Below the pieces are notes generated by a model. The model had not been told where the DNA came from. It did no database searches and saw nothing but the letters and a program-made list of their open reading frames with translations. DNA of 52,632 nucleotides from Actinacidiphila oryziradicis (GTDB lineage: Bacteria; Actinomycetota; Actinomycetes; Streptomycetales; Streptomycetaceae), in the NCBI RefSeq assembly GCF_005047355.1, contig NZ_SUMC01000058.1, positions 1 through 52,632 on the forward strand, in the 5' to 3' direction. Numbering within the stretch: position 1 is the stretch's first letter; each line of letters opens with the position of its first letter. Positions 24,552 through 32,194 of this stretch are shown in pieces. The position numbers and the translations under genes are program-made.

Positions 24552-25328
24552 TCAGAGGACCTTGCTGAGGAATTCGCGGGTCCGCTGGTGTTGGGGGCGG
24601 TCGAGTATGTCGGCGGGCGGACCTTCTTCGACGACCCGGCCGCCGTCCACGAACACGATCCGGTCGGCGACCTCGCGGGCGAAGCCGATCTCGTGGGTGA
24701 CGATGATCAGAGTGGTGCCGCTGCGGGCCAGGTCCTTGATGACGGCCAGCACCTCGCCGACGAGTTCCGGGTCCAGGGCCGAGGTCGGTTCGTCGAAGAG
24801 GATCACCCCGGGCCGCAGGGCGAGGGCACGGGCAATGGCCACGCGTTGCTGCTGGCCGCCGGACAACTGCCGGGGATACGCCCCGGACTTGTCGGCCAGC
24901 CCCACCCGGCCGAGCAGGGTGCGGGCCAGTTCCAGGGCCTCGGGTTTGCGCAGCAGGCCGGTGGCGACCGGGGCGGCGGCGACGTTGTCCAGCACGGTCA
25001 GGTGCGGGAAGAGGTTGAAGTTCTGGAAGACGAAGCCGATCCGGCTGCGTTGGGCGAGGATCGCCCGCTCGCTCAGCTCCTTGAGACGTTCTCCGTGCCG
25101 GCGCACGCCGATCAGCTCGCCGTTGAGGCTGACGTAGCCGATCTCGGGCTTCTCCAGATGGTTGATCACCCGCAGGAGGGTCGACTTGCCCGAGCCGGAC
25201 GGCCCGAGGATCACCGTGACCTCCCCCGGCTGCACCGTCAGGTCGACTCCGTCGAGCACCCGGTGCGCGCCGTACCACTTGTGGACGTCATGGACCTCGA
25301 CTGCCGCCGGGCGTATCTCGGTGGTCAT
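24552..25328 (-). CDS. Amino-acid-type ABC transporter ATP-binding protein
   Basis: The 258-residue importer ATPase is of the GlnQ/HisP type: Walker A GPSGSGKST, Q-loop FVFQNFNLFPH, signature LSGGQQQRVAIARAL, Walker B VILFDEPTSALDPE and switch His in IIVTHEIGFA. The ATG at 25328 overlaps the permease stop (ATGA), and the substrate-binding gene follows 75 nt downstream. An insertion of about 10 residues (GVRRHGERLKELSERAIL) before the Q-loop is common in this subfamily. Confidence 0.95.
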   Translation of the reverse strand: MTTEIRPAAVEVHDVHKWYGAHRVLDGVDLTVQPGEVTVILGPSGSGKSTLLRVINHLEKPEIGYVSLNGELIGVRRHGERLKELSERAILAQRSRIGFVFQNFNLFPHLTVLDNVAAAPVATGLLRKPEALELARTLLGRVGLADKSGAYPRQLSGGQQQRVAIARALALRPGVILFDEPTSALDPELVGEVLAVIKDLARSGTTLIIVTHEIGFAREVADRIVFVDGGRVVEEGPPADILDRPQHQRTREFLSKVL

Positions 25329-26320
25329 ATCGCCGTCTCCCTCTGGATGCGGGCCCGCAGGTCCCACAGGGCTGCCCGGAGTTTCTGCAAGGGGGTTGGG
25401 GGGACGGTGCGCAGCGCGCCGCGTGAGTAGTACCGCTCCACGTAGAACTGGACGACGGAGACGACGCTGGTGAGGATCACGTACCAGATGGTGGCGACCA
25501 GCAGCAGCGGCACGATGTCGCCGGGGTAGGTGCTGCCCATGCTCTGCACTGAGCCGAACAGGTCGAGCAGCGACACGTAAAAGACCAGTGAGGTGCTCTT
25601 GACCAGGCCGATCAGCTGGTTGACGTAGGAGGGGATGACGGCCCGCAGGGACTGGGGGAAGACGATCCGGGCGAACTGGTAGCGCTTGGGCAGTCCGAGA
25701 GCGGCGGCGGCCTCGTGCTGGCCCTGGTCGACGGACAGGATGCCGGCCCGCACCACCTCGGCGGCGTAGGCGGCCTCGTTGAGGCTGAGACCGATGACGG
25801 CGATCACCATGTCGGTGGCCAGTCGGGTCTCGTCGAAGCGTACGAAGGCGGGTCCGAAGGGGATGCCGACGCTCAACGTGTGGTACAGCGCACTGAAGTT
25901 GTAGAGGAACAGCAGCACCACGATCAGCGGCACCGAGCGGAACAGCCAGATGTAGATCCAGCTCACCGCCCGCAGCACCGGGCTCCGGGACAGCCTCGCC
26001 AGCGCCAGCACGATGCCGCCGACCAGCCCGAGCACGGCACTGAAGGCGGTCACCTCAAGGGTGATTACCAGGCCGTCGACGATCACCGGCCGCACGAACC
26101 AGTACTGGAACCGGTCCCATTGGTAGAACGGGTTGGTGACCAGCCCGTGCGCGACCTGGGCCGCCAGCACCAGCACCACAGCGGTGGCGATCCACCGGCC
26201 CGGATGCCGCAGCGGAATCACCCGCTGCGCCGACAACGGGCGCGCCCCGGCGGCCGATGGCACCGCTGCCGGGGGCGGGGCCGCACCGGAGGTTACAACA
26301 GGGACAAGGGGCTCACTCAT
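25325..26320 (-). CDS. Amino-acid-type ABC transporter permease
   Basis: The 331-residue HisM/GlnP-like permease has several membrane helices. Its C-terminal half has VTAFSAVLGLVGGIVLALAR, LFRSVPLIVVLLFLYNF and the EAA loop EAAAALGLPKRYQFARIV followed by FPQSLRAVIPSYVNQLIGLV. The ATG at 26320 follows GGAG by 6 nt; an upstream in-frame start at 26335 has no such site. It is the first structural gene of the minus-strand unit, 139 nt below the leader peptide stop. Confidence 0.93.
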   Translation of the reverse strand: MSEPLVPVVTSGAAPPPAAVPSAAGARPLSAQRVIPLRHPGRWIATAVVLVLAAQVAHGLVTNPFYQWDRFQYWFVRPVIVDGLVITLEVTAFSAVLGLVGGIVLALARLSRSPVLRAVSWIYIWLFRSVPLIVVLLFLYNFSALYHTLSVGIPFGPAFVRFDETRLATDMVIAVIGLSLNEAAYAAEVVRAGILSVDQGQHEAAAALGLPKRYQFARIVFPQSLRAVIPSYVNQLIGLVKSTSLVFYVSLLDLFGSVQSMGSTYPGDIVPLLLVATIWYVILTSVVSVVQFYVERYYSRGALRTVPPTPLQKLRAALWDLRARIQRETAI

Positions 26321-26459
26321 GGGGAACTCCAGCAAATTCGAACATTGCGGCCGGGAGGGCTACGGCACGACGGAGTGGGATGCCAGGGTGGGGGAGAACA
26401 TGCCCCACGGGCGGGTCTGACGAGGAGGGACGCAGCCGGAGGCGTGCGTCAGGAGGCCG

Positions 26460-26576
26460 TCAGCCCTGACAGAGGGCGCTGCTGGGGGCCGTACACAGTG
26501 CGCTGTTGACGTGGAGCAGGTCGATGTGCCGGTTCAGGTACGCCGCAACGCGACCGTGGCGCCGCCATGCGGCCAT
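26460..26576 (-). CDS. Cysteine-containing leader peptide 1
   Basis: The 38-residue reading frame lies between the riboswitch at 26656-26734 and the permease. Its core LNRHIDLLHVNSALC matches the other four small frames of this window (RRHxDLxRxxSAxC), and it contains two Cys codons, each as LC near the end (SALCTAP and SALCQG). The start could also be ATG 26594 (MYAGPG). Small Cys-bearing peptides of this kind are annotated upstream of actinobacterial sulfur genes as leader peptides; slow translation when Cys-tRNA is low is the likely signal. Confidence 0.8.
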   Translation of the reverse strand: MAAWRRHGRVAAYLNRHIDLLHVNSALCTAPSSALCQG

Positions 26577-26655
26577 CCCCGGACCTGCGTACATCGCCGC
26601 CACCATCACCATTCCGCCCCACGGGGCCTCGCGCTTACCGAACGTCCTTCGGTCT

Positions 26656-26734
26656 GGTCGTCACCTGGGGCACCCCACCGCGATGCGAGGGTTGCCGGTC
26701 AGCAAGCCAGGGCTTGTCGCTGACGCTCATGACC
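26656..26734 (-). ncRNA. SAM-IV-type riboswitch A
   Basis: On the minus strand the element opens GGTCATGAGCGTCAGCG and closes GGTGACGACC (P1: GGTC/GACC). Inside are P2 GTCAGC/GCTGAC with an inner AAGCC/GGCTT helix, the conserved GGCAACCC, and GGGGTGCCCC. These are the SAM-I/IV core features; lack of the SAM-I kink turn and the actinobacterial setting favour SAM-IV. It lies in the 5' UTR of the ABC transporter operon. Confidence 0.9.
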
Positions 26735-26746
26735 GTTCTGTATCGG

Positions 26747-26776
26747 AAGGTAGGGCCGTAATCGGAAAAATGTCAA
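26747..26776 (-). promoter_or_regulatory. Promoter of the ABC transporter operon
   Basis: Reading the minus strand, TTGACA (26776-26771) is followed after 18 nt by TACCTT (26752-26747). The riboswitch begins 12 nt downstream. This is a good sigma-HrdB-type promoter. Confidence 0.7.
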
Positions 26777-26824
26777 CGCCGTCTCAACACCCGGTCCCTG
26801 CCGAGATCTCGCCGTACCGCCTTC

Positions 26825-26853
26825 TTGACGGCCCACCGGAGCGCACTCACACT
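26825..26853 (+). promoter_or_regulatory. Promoter of the GST-like gene unit
   Basis: TTGACG (26825-26830), 17 nt, CACACT (26848-26853), with riboswitch B starting 10 nt downstream. It is divergent from the ABC operon promoter; 48 nt separate the two -35 boxes and include a perfect CGAGATCTCG palindrome. Confidence 0.5.
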
Positions 26854-26863
26854 GTTTGGCGAC

Positions 26864-26976
26864 GGTCACGATTGTCAGCGCTCACCCGCGCAGGAGTCCC
26901 TGCTCGGGTGGGTCATCGGCCCCGGCCCGCTGACAGGCAACCCTTCCACCGCGACGGGGTGCCCCGGGTGACGACC
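26864..26976 (+). ncRNA. SAM-IV-type riboswitch B with enlarged P2 arm
   Basis: It shares GGTCACGATTGTCAGCG, CGCTGACAGGCAACCC and GGGGTGCCCCGGGTGACGACC with copies A and C. The P2 arm holds an extra hairpin at 26884-26909: ACCCG/CGGGT and GCAGG/CCTGC around AGTC. It is 34 nt longer than copy A. The core nucleotides are kept, so it is probably functional. Confidence 0.85.
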
Positions 26977-27029
26977 AGGTCCCAACGGTGCGGTGGGGCA
27001 AGTGCGGTCTCGTTGTCTCGCGAGGCCCG

Positions 27030-27185
27030 ATGACGGGACCGGCGGAGATGCCCAGGACATCCGAGAAGAGCAAGAGCGCCTGTCGGACCTTCCGGCCGGC
27101 GCCGCTGCCGCGTCCGCGCTTGCTGACCAGGCGCCGCCACATCGATCTGCTGCGGCTCCGCAGCGGCTGCGCTCCGACCGCCTGA
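27030..27185 (+). CDS. Cysteine-containing leader peptide 2
   Basis: A small frame ends LLTRRRHIDLLRLRSGCAPT-A-stop, 53 nt below riboswitch B and 131 nt above the GST-like gene. The core RRHIDLLRLRS and the Cys just after it match the other leader peptides. The start is uncertain: ATG 27030 (51 residues, GAGG nearby), ATG 27048, or a shorter frame from TTG 27120. Confidence 0.7.
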   Translation: MTGPAEMPRTSEKSKSACRTFRPAPLPRPRLLTRRRHIDLLRLRSGCAPTA

Positions 27186-27316
27186 GCCGAACCGGTCCGC
27201 AATCGCGCTCCCGGGTCCGTGCGTTGTGCGTTGCCGCGCGCCGCCGAACCCTCCTCCCGTACGGCCACCGGCGCCGAAGAAGCCACTGGGGCTCCACCGC
27301 ACCCATGGAGAGAGCC

Positions 27317-28144
27317 ATGTCCGAGACCTTTACGCAGACGTCGTTCCCGTCGACGCTTCGCGATCCCCACCCCGGCCCGCCCCCGCATTTCCGCGCCCGG
27401 ATCGGCGCCGATCCGGGCGGCGGTTACTATCCGGCGGCGCACCGCTACCACCTGTATCTCTCGCTGGGCTGTCCGCTCTCGCTGCGTGTCTCGATCACCC
27501 TCGGCCTGCTCGGACTCGAGGACTCGGTCAGCACCACATTCCTTCCGTCCCCGGCCGGCGCCTGCGACGCGCTCACAGCGCTGCGCACGGCCTACGAGAC
27601 CACCTGGCACCATTACGACGGTCCGCTGACCGTGCCCGCGCTGTGCGACGTGTGGAGCGGACGGGTTGTGAGCAACCACACCCCCGACATCCTCGACGAC
27701 CTCGCCCTCCACTTCACCGACCAGGACAACGCGGATCTGCCCCGCCTGCGGCCCGCCGCCCTGGCCGCCGACATCGACGCCGTCCGCGAACTCCTCGCCG
27801 AGGACCTCGCCCAGGACCCGGCGCTGGATCTCCTGGAGCGTCAACTGGCCTCGCAACCTTACGTGTTGGGCGAGATGCTGACTGCCGCGGACGTGGATCT
27901 GTGGGTGGCCCTCGTCCACCTGGACGCCGACGCCGTGCGGCGCGTCGCCGCCCGTGACCGCCTCTGGTCGTATGTACGGCGGCTGGGTGCCCATCCGGCT
28001 TTCCACGACATTCCGCGTACGGAGGGAAAGCGGGAACACAGCGGTCAGGATCTGTGTTCATCCGACAAGGATTGTGTCGTAGACCAAAGCCGGGTTACGG
28101 TGCTGGCAGGTCATGAGTGTCAGCGTCAAGCCCTGGCTTGCTGA
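27317..28144 (+). CDS. Glutathione-S-transferase-like protein (Ecm4/YqjG type)
   Basis: The 275-residue protein has a thioredoxin-like start YHLYLSLGCPLSLRVSITL with Cys52 at the place of the catalytic Cys of glutathionyl-hydroquinone reductases (CPW there, CPL here). A helical GST C-terminal domain follows (LASQPYVLGEMLTAADVDLWVALVHLD and LWSYVRRLGAHPAF). Actinobacteria use mycothiol, so the thiol partner is unknown. ATG 27317 follows GGAGAG. The last 36 or so residues after HDIPRTEGK look unlike the family. The stop lies inside riboswitch C, and promoter C is also inside this gene. Confidence 0.8.
   Translation: MSETFTQTSFPSTLRDPHPGPPPHFRARIGADPGGGYYPAAHRYHLYLSLGCPLSLRVSITLGLLGLEDSVSTTFLPSPAGACDALTALRTAYETTWHHYDGPLTVPALCDVWSGRVVSNHTPDILDDLALHFTDQDNADLPRLRPAALAADIDAVRELLAEDLAQDPALDLLERQLASQPYVLGEMLTAADVDLWVALVHLDADAVRRVAARDRLWSYVRRLGAHPAFHDIPRTEGKREHSGQDLCSSDKDCVVDQSRVTVLAGHECQRQALAC
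28072..28101 (+). promoter_or_regulatory. Promoter of the monooxygenase operon
   Basis: TTGTGT (28072-28077), 18 nt, TACGGT (28096-28101). Riboswitch C starts 7 nt later, which fits a transcript beginning at the riboswitch. The promoter is within the 3' end of the GST-like gene. Confidence 0.6.
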
Positions 28145-28186
28145 ACGGCAACCCTCCCGCGCGGCGGGGTGCTCCAGGTGACGACC
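28109..28186 (+). ncRNA. SAM-IV-type riboswitch C
   Basis: GGTCATGAGTGTCAGCG ... GCTGAACGGCAACCC ... GGGGTGCTCC and GGTGACGACC: the same plan and nearly the same sequence as copy A in the opposite orientation. P2 is GTCAGC with GCTGA(A), and the inner arm is AAGCC/GGCTT. It overlaps the last 12 codons of the GST-like gene and precedes leader peptide 3 and the LLM operon. Confidence 0.9.
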
Positions 28187-28259
28187 GGGCGGAGCCGAAG
28201 ACGGTTCCGCAAGCGCGAGCCCGAGACGGCGCGAGCCGATCGGGATGGAGGTGACGGCA

Positions 28260-28391
28260 GTGCGGGGAGCCCCTCAGCGGCCCATGATCACCACCGCCAC
28301 GTACTCGCGGCGGCACATCGATCTCCAGCGCGTCGCCGCCGCCCTGTGTCCGGCCTACGAGTCCGTCGCCGCGCGACACCCGGCCGCTTAG
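28260..28391 (+). CDS. Cysteine-containing leader peptide 3
   Basis: GTG 28260 follows GGAGG by 8 nt and opens a 43-residue frame with core YSRRHIDLQRVAAALCPA and a single Cys. An internal ATG at 28284 would give 35 residues. It lies 73 nt below riboswitch C and 106 nt above the first LLM gene. Its ribosome site (GGAGGTGACGGCAGTG) closely resembles that of leader 4. Confidence 0.85.
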   Translation: MRGAPQRPMITTATYSRRHIDLQRVAAALCPAYESVAARHPAA

Positions 28392-28497
28392 GCCATTTCC
28401 CGCACCTGGCCCTCTTCTCTCCCTTTCGCCGACCCTCCACCCCGACTGAGCACGGGCGCGGACGTCTTTCGGCATGCTCATAGGAAGCAGTACGCCC

Positions 28498-29706
28498 ATG
28501 CCCCGAGCATCACACGCAGCCCTCCACCTGGCCGTCGCCCTCGACGGCGCCGGCTGGCATCCCGCGGCCTGGCGGGAGCCCGACGCCCGGCCCGACGAAC
28601 TGTTCACCCCGCGGTACTGGACCGGCCTGGTCACCGAGGCCGAGCGGGGTCTGCTGGACTTCGTGACCATCGATGACTCGCTGAGCCTCCAGACCTCCCG
28701 GTACGTCGAGCCGGACGAGCGCACCGACCAGGTACGGGGCCGGCTGGACGCGGTACTGATCGCCGCCCGGGTGGCGCCGCTGACCCGGAACATCGGGGTG
28801 ATCCCGACCGCCGTGGTGACCCACACCGAGCCCTTCCACCTCTCGAAGGCGATCGCCACCCTCGATTACGTGAGCACCGGACGGGCCGGAATCCAGGTCA
28901 GGGTCTCCGGACGCGCAGACGAGGCCACGCACTTCGGCCGTCGTACGGTGCCGGGCCTGCGGATCGAGGACCTGGCCACGGTAGCGGCACAGTCATGGGT
29001 CAAGGAGCTGTTCGACGAAGCCGCCGACTACGTCGAGGTGCTGCGCCGGCTCTGGGACAGCTGGGAGGACGACGCGGAGATCCGCGATGTCGCCACCGGC
29101 CGCTTCATCGACCGCGACAAGCTGCACTACATCGACTTCGAGGGCGCGCACTTCAGCGTGAAGGGCCCCTCGATCACCCCGCGCCCGCCCCAGGGACAGC
29201 CGCTCGTTGCCGCGCTGGCGCACGCGACCGTCCCGTACGAACTGGTCGCCCGCTCGGCCGACCTCGGATTCGTCACCCCGGGCGGCGCCGATGACGCCCG
29301 GGCCATCCTGGCCGAGATCCGCGCGGCGCAGGCCTCCGCCGGCCGCGCCGACGAGACCGTGCACGTCTTCGGCGACCTGGTGGTCTTCCTCGACGACGAC
29401 CCCGGTGCCGCCGCGGACCGCAAGGCCCGCCTGGACGAACGTGCCGGCGCCGAGTACAGCAGCGACGCCCGCGTCTTCACCGGGACGCCCGCGCAACTCG
29501 CGGACCTGCTCGAGGAATTGCGCAACGCCGGATTGACCGGCTTCCGGCTGCGGCCCGCCGCCCTTCCGTACGACCTGGAGCAGATCACCCGCCACCTCGT
29601 GCCCGAACTCCAGCGCCGTGGCGCCTTCCGTACCGCGTACGAGGCGAGCACCCTGCGCGGACTGCTCGGCCTGACCCGCCCCGCCAACCGCTACGCCGCC
29701 GCCTGA
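28498..29706 (+). CDS. LLM-class flavin-dependent monooxygenase (1)
   Basis: The 402-residue protein starts LHLAVALDGAGWHPAAWREP and carries the luciferase-like TIM-barrel features GLLDFVTIDDSLSL, DAVLIAARVAPLTRNIGVIP, YVSTGRAGIQV and SADLGFVTPGG. The family uses FMNH2 and O2 to oxygenate sulfur or carbon compounds. ATG 28498 was chosen (GGAAG 10 nt upstream) over 28474. It is the first gene of a six-gene run under riboswitch C and leader 3. It is an intact relative of the relic at 36880-37177 (similar N- and C-termini). Confidence 0.88.
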   Translation: MPRASHAALHLAVALDGAGWHPAAWREPDARPDELFTPRYWTGLVTEAERGLLDFVTIDDSLSLQTSRYVEPDERTDQVRGRLDAVLIAARVAPLTRNIGVIPTAVVTHTEPFHLSKAIATLDYVSTGRAGIQVRVSGRADEATHFGRRTVPGLRIEDLATVAAQSWVKELFDEAADYVEVLRRLWDSWEDDAEIRDVATGRFIDRDKLHYIDFEGAHFSVKGPSITPRPPQGQPLVAALAHATVPYELVARSADLGFVTPGGADDARAILAEIRAAQASAGRADETVHVFGDLVVFLDDDPGAAADRKARLDERAGAEYSSDARVFTGTPAQLADLLEELRNAGLTGFRLRPAALPYDLEQITRHLVPELQRRGAFRTAYEASTLRGLLGLTRPANRYAAA

Positions 29707-29727
29707 GCCGGAAGGACCGTACGAGTA

Positions 29728-31113
29728 ATGAGCAAGTCCGCCAAACCACTGAAGCAGATCCACCTCGCCGCGCATTTCCCCGGCGTCAACAACACCACCG
29801 TATGGAGCGACCCCAAGGCGGGCAGCCACGTCGAGTTCAGCTCGTTCGTACACTTCGCGCAGACCGCCGAGCGCGCCAAGTTCGACTTCCTCTTCCTCGC
29901 CGAGGGACTGCGGCTGCGTGAACAGGGCGGTCAAATCTACGACTTGGACGTCGTCGGGCGGCCCGACACCTTCACCGTCCTGACCGCGCTCGCCGCCGTC
30001 ACCGAACGCCTCGGCCTGACCGGTACGATCAACTCGACCTTCAACGAGCCCTACGAGGTGGCCCGCCAGTTCGCCAGCCTCGACCACCTGTCGGACGGCC
30101 GCGCCGCCTGGAACGTCGTCACCTCGTGGGACGCCTTCACCGGCGAGAACTTCCGCCGCGGCGGCTTCCTGCCGCAGAACGAGCGCTACTCGCGGGCGAA
30201 GGAGTTCCTGAGCACCACCACCGAGTTGTTCGACTCCTGGCAGGGCGACGAGATAGCCGCCGACAAGGAGTCCGGCACCTTCCTGCGGGACGCGCGGGCC
30301 GGCGCCTTCGTGCACAAGGGACAGCACTTCGACATCGCCGGACAGTTCAACGTCCCGCGCAGCCCACAGGGACGCCCGGTCATCTTCCAGGCCGGCGACT
30401 CCGAGGATGGACGCGAGTTCGCGGCGTCGAGCGCGGACGCGATCTTCAGCCGCCACAGCACCCTCAAGGAAGGTCAGGCGTTCTACAAGGACGTCAAGAG
30501 CCGCCTCGCCCGCCACGGCCGCACCCACGACCAGCTGCTGATCCTGCCCGCCGCGACCTTCGTCCTCGGCGACACGGACGCCGAGGCGCAGGAGCTGGCC
30601 CGCGAAGTGCGCCGGCAGCAGGTCAGCGGGGCCACCGCGATCAAGCACCTGGAATTCGTCTGGAACCGCGACCTGTCCGCGTACGACCCGGAGGGCCCGC
30701 TCCCCGACGTCGACCCGGACCTCGGCGAGCACACCATCGCCCGCGGTCGCGCCCAAGTGCGGATGTACCGAGACCCGCTGGCCACGGCCCGGGAGTGGCG
30801 GGAGCTCGCGGCCGCTCACAAGTGGTCGATCCGGGATCTGGTCATCGAGACCGGCACCCGCCAGTCCTTCGTCGGCTCCCCGGCCACGGTCGCCGAGACC
30901 ATCAACTCCTTCGTGCAGGCCGACGCCAGCGACGGGTTCATCCTCGTCCCGCACATCACCCCCGGCGGTCTGGACGTCTTCGCCGACACCGTAGTCCCGC
31001 TGCTCCAGGAGCGCGGCGTGTTCCGCACGGAGTACGAGGGCACCACCCTGCGGGAACACCTCGGCCTCGCCCACCCCGACGCCGACGCGCCGGCCGAGCG
31101 GGTGGCGTCGTGA
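29728..31113 (+). CDS. LLM-class monooxygenase of the NtaA/SnaA/DszA group (2)
   Basis: The 461-residue protein is the length of nitrilotriacetate and dibenzothiophene-sulfone monooxygenases. Typical segments are LAAHFPGVNNTTVWSDP, FDFLFLAEGLRLREQ, FTVLTALAAVTERLGLTGTI, GRAAWNVVTSWDAFTGENF, RPVIFQAGDSEDGREFAA and FVGSPATVAETINSFV. It needs FMNH2 from a separate reductase, probably the one at 33322. Its stop overlaps the GTG of the next gene. The likely role is C-S or C-N bond oxygenation of an imported sulfur compound (inference). Close relatives lie at 35507 and 39216, both broken. Confidence 0.92.
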   Translation: MSKSAKPLKQIHLAAHFPGVNNTTVWSDPKAGSHVEFSSFVHFAQTAERAKFDFLFLAEGLRLREQGGQIYDLDVVGRPDTFTVLTALAAVTERLGLTGTINSTFNEPYEVARQFASLDHLSDGRAAWNVVTSWDAFTGENFRRGGFLPQNERYSRAKEFLSTTTELFDSWQGDEIAADKESGTFLRDARAGAFVHKGQHFDIAGQFNVPRSPQGRPVIFQAGDSEDGREFAASSADAIFSRHSTLKEGQAFYKDVKSRLARHGRTHDQLLILPAATFVLGDTDAEAQELAREVRRQQVSGATAIKHLEFVWNRDLSAYDPEGPLPDVDPDLGEHTIARGRAQVRMYRDPLATAREWRELAAAHKWSIRDLVIETGTRQSFVGSPATVAETINSFVQADASDGFILVPHITPGGLDVFADTVVPLLQERGVFRTEYEGTTLREHLGLAHPDADAPAERVAS

Positions 31114-32180
31114 AGTTCCTGGCCATCACCTTGATCGTGCACGCCCCGGACCCTGTGACCGGCGTGCAGAAGTCCACCCAGGACCGCTTCCGGGAGGTGA
31201 CCGACAACGCCCTGCTCGCCGAGGAACTGGGCTTCGACGGCTTCGGCGTCGGCGAGCGCCACGAGCGGCCGTTCATCTCGTCCTCGCCGACGGTAGTGCT
31301 CAGCCACCTCGCCGCCCTCACCCAGCGGATCCGGCTGTTCACCGCCGTGACGACGCTGAGCCTGCTCGACCCGGTGCGGGCGTACGAGGACTACGCGACC
31401 CTCGACCACCTCTCCCAGGGCCGGCTCGAACTGATCATCGGCAAGGGCAACGGCGCGGCCCAGCGCGAGCTGTTCCACGTCACCCCCGAGGACCAGTGGG
31501 ACCGCAACGCCGAGTCGTACGAGCTGTTCCGCCGGATCTGGCGGCAGGACAAGGTGACGTACGCGTCGCGCTTCCGCCCGGAACTGAACGAGGCCGAGGT
31601 CTGGCCCCGGCCGCTCCAGCAGCCGATCCGGATCTGGCACGGCAGCGCGACCAGCCGGGAGTCCGTCGACCTCGCAGCCCGCTACGGCGACCCGCTCTTC
31701 TCGGCCAACGGCACCAATCCGATAGAGCCGTACGCCGAACTCATCCGCTACTACCGGGAGCGTTGGGAGCACTACGGCCACGACCCGGCCCTGGCCACCG
31801 TCGGCGCGGGCGCGGCCGGCTACTACGCGGCCCGCACATCGCAGGAGGCTGTGGCGGCCTACCGACCGGTCTTCGAGGGCCGCCTGGCTTACCAGAAGCA
31901 GCGCGGTCTGGAACCGGTCTTCCCCACCCTGGACGACTTCGTCGAGCGCAGCTCCGCCCTGATCGGCAGCCCGCAGCAGGTGATCGAGAAGGTACACCGC
32001 TACCACGAGCGGTTCGGCCACAGCGTGCTGAGTCTTCAGGCGGACGCCGACGGCCTCACCGACGCCCAGCACCGCGACAACCTGGAGCTGTTCCAGTCCG
32101 ACATCGCACCCACGCTGCGCCGTGAGATCCCCGACCCGCCGTTCGCCTGGGGCCCGGTCGCGCCCGCTGCGACCCACTGA
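31110..32180 (+). CDS. LLM-class monooxygenase, CE1758-like (3)
   Basis: The 356-residue protein begins VKFLAITLIVHAPDPVTG, with AEELGFDGFGVGERHERPF, SSSPTVVLSHLAALTQRIRL, DYATLDHLSQGRLELIIGKG, and a C-terminal LIGSPQQVIEKVHRYHE. The pattern matches the CE1758 family of FMN-dependent luciferase-like monooxygenases. GTG 31110 overlaps the preceding stop, so translation is coupled. The substrate is not known; membership of this sulfur-regulated operon suggests an organosulfur compound. Confidence 0.9.
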   Translation: MKFLAITLIVHAPDPVTGVQKSTQDRFREVTDNALLAEELGFDGFGVGERHERPFISSSPTVVLSHLAALTQRIRLFTAVTTLSLLDPVRAYEDYATLDHLSQGRLELIIGKGNGAAQRELFHVTPEDQWDRNAESYELFRRIWRQDKVTYASRFRPELNEAEVWPRPLQQPIRIWHGSATSRESVDLAARYGDPLFSANGTNPIEPYAELIRYYRERWEHYGHDPALATVGAGAAGYYAARTSQEAVAAYRPVFEGRLAYQKQRGLEPVFPTLDDFVERSSALIGSPQQVIEKVHRYHERFGHSVLSLQADADGLTDAQHRDNLELFQSDIAPTLRREIPDPPFAWGPVAPAATH

Positions 32181-32194
32181 CAAGGAGAACCATC

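Noticed and set aside
28993..31074. 693-residue open frame on the minus strand
   Set aside because: Antisense to two well-supported LLM genes and without any recognisable motif.
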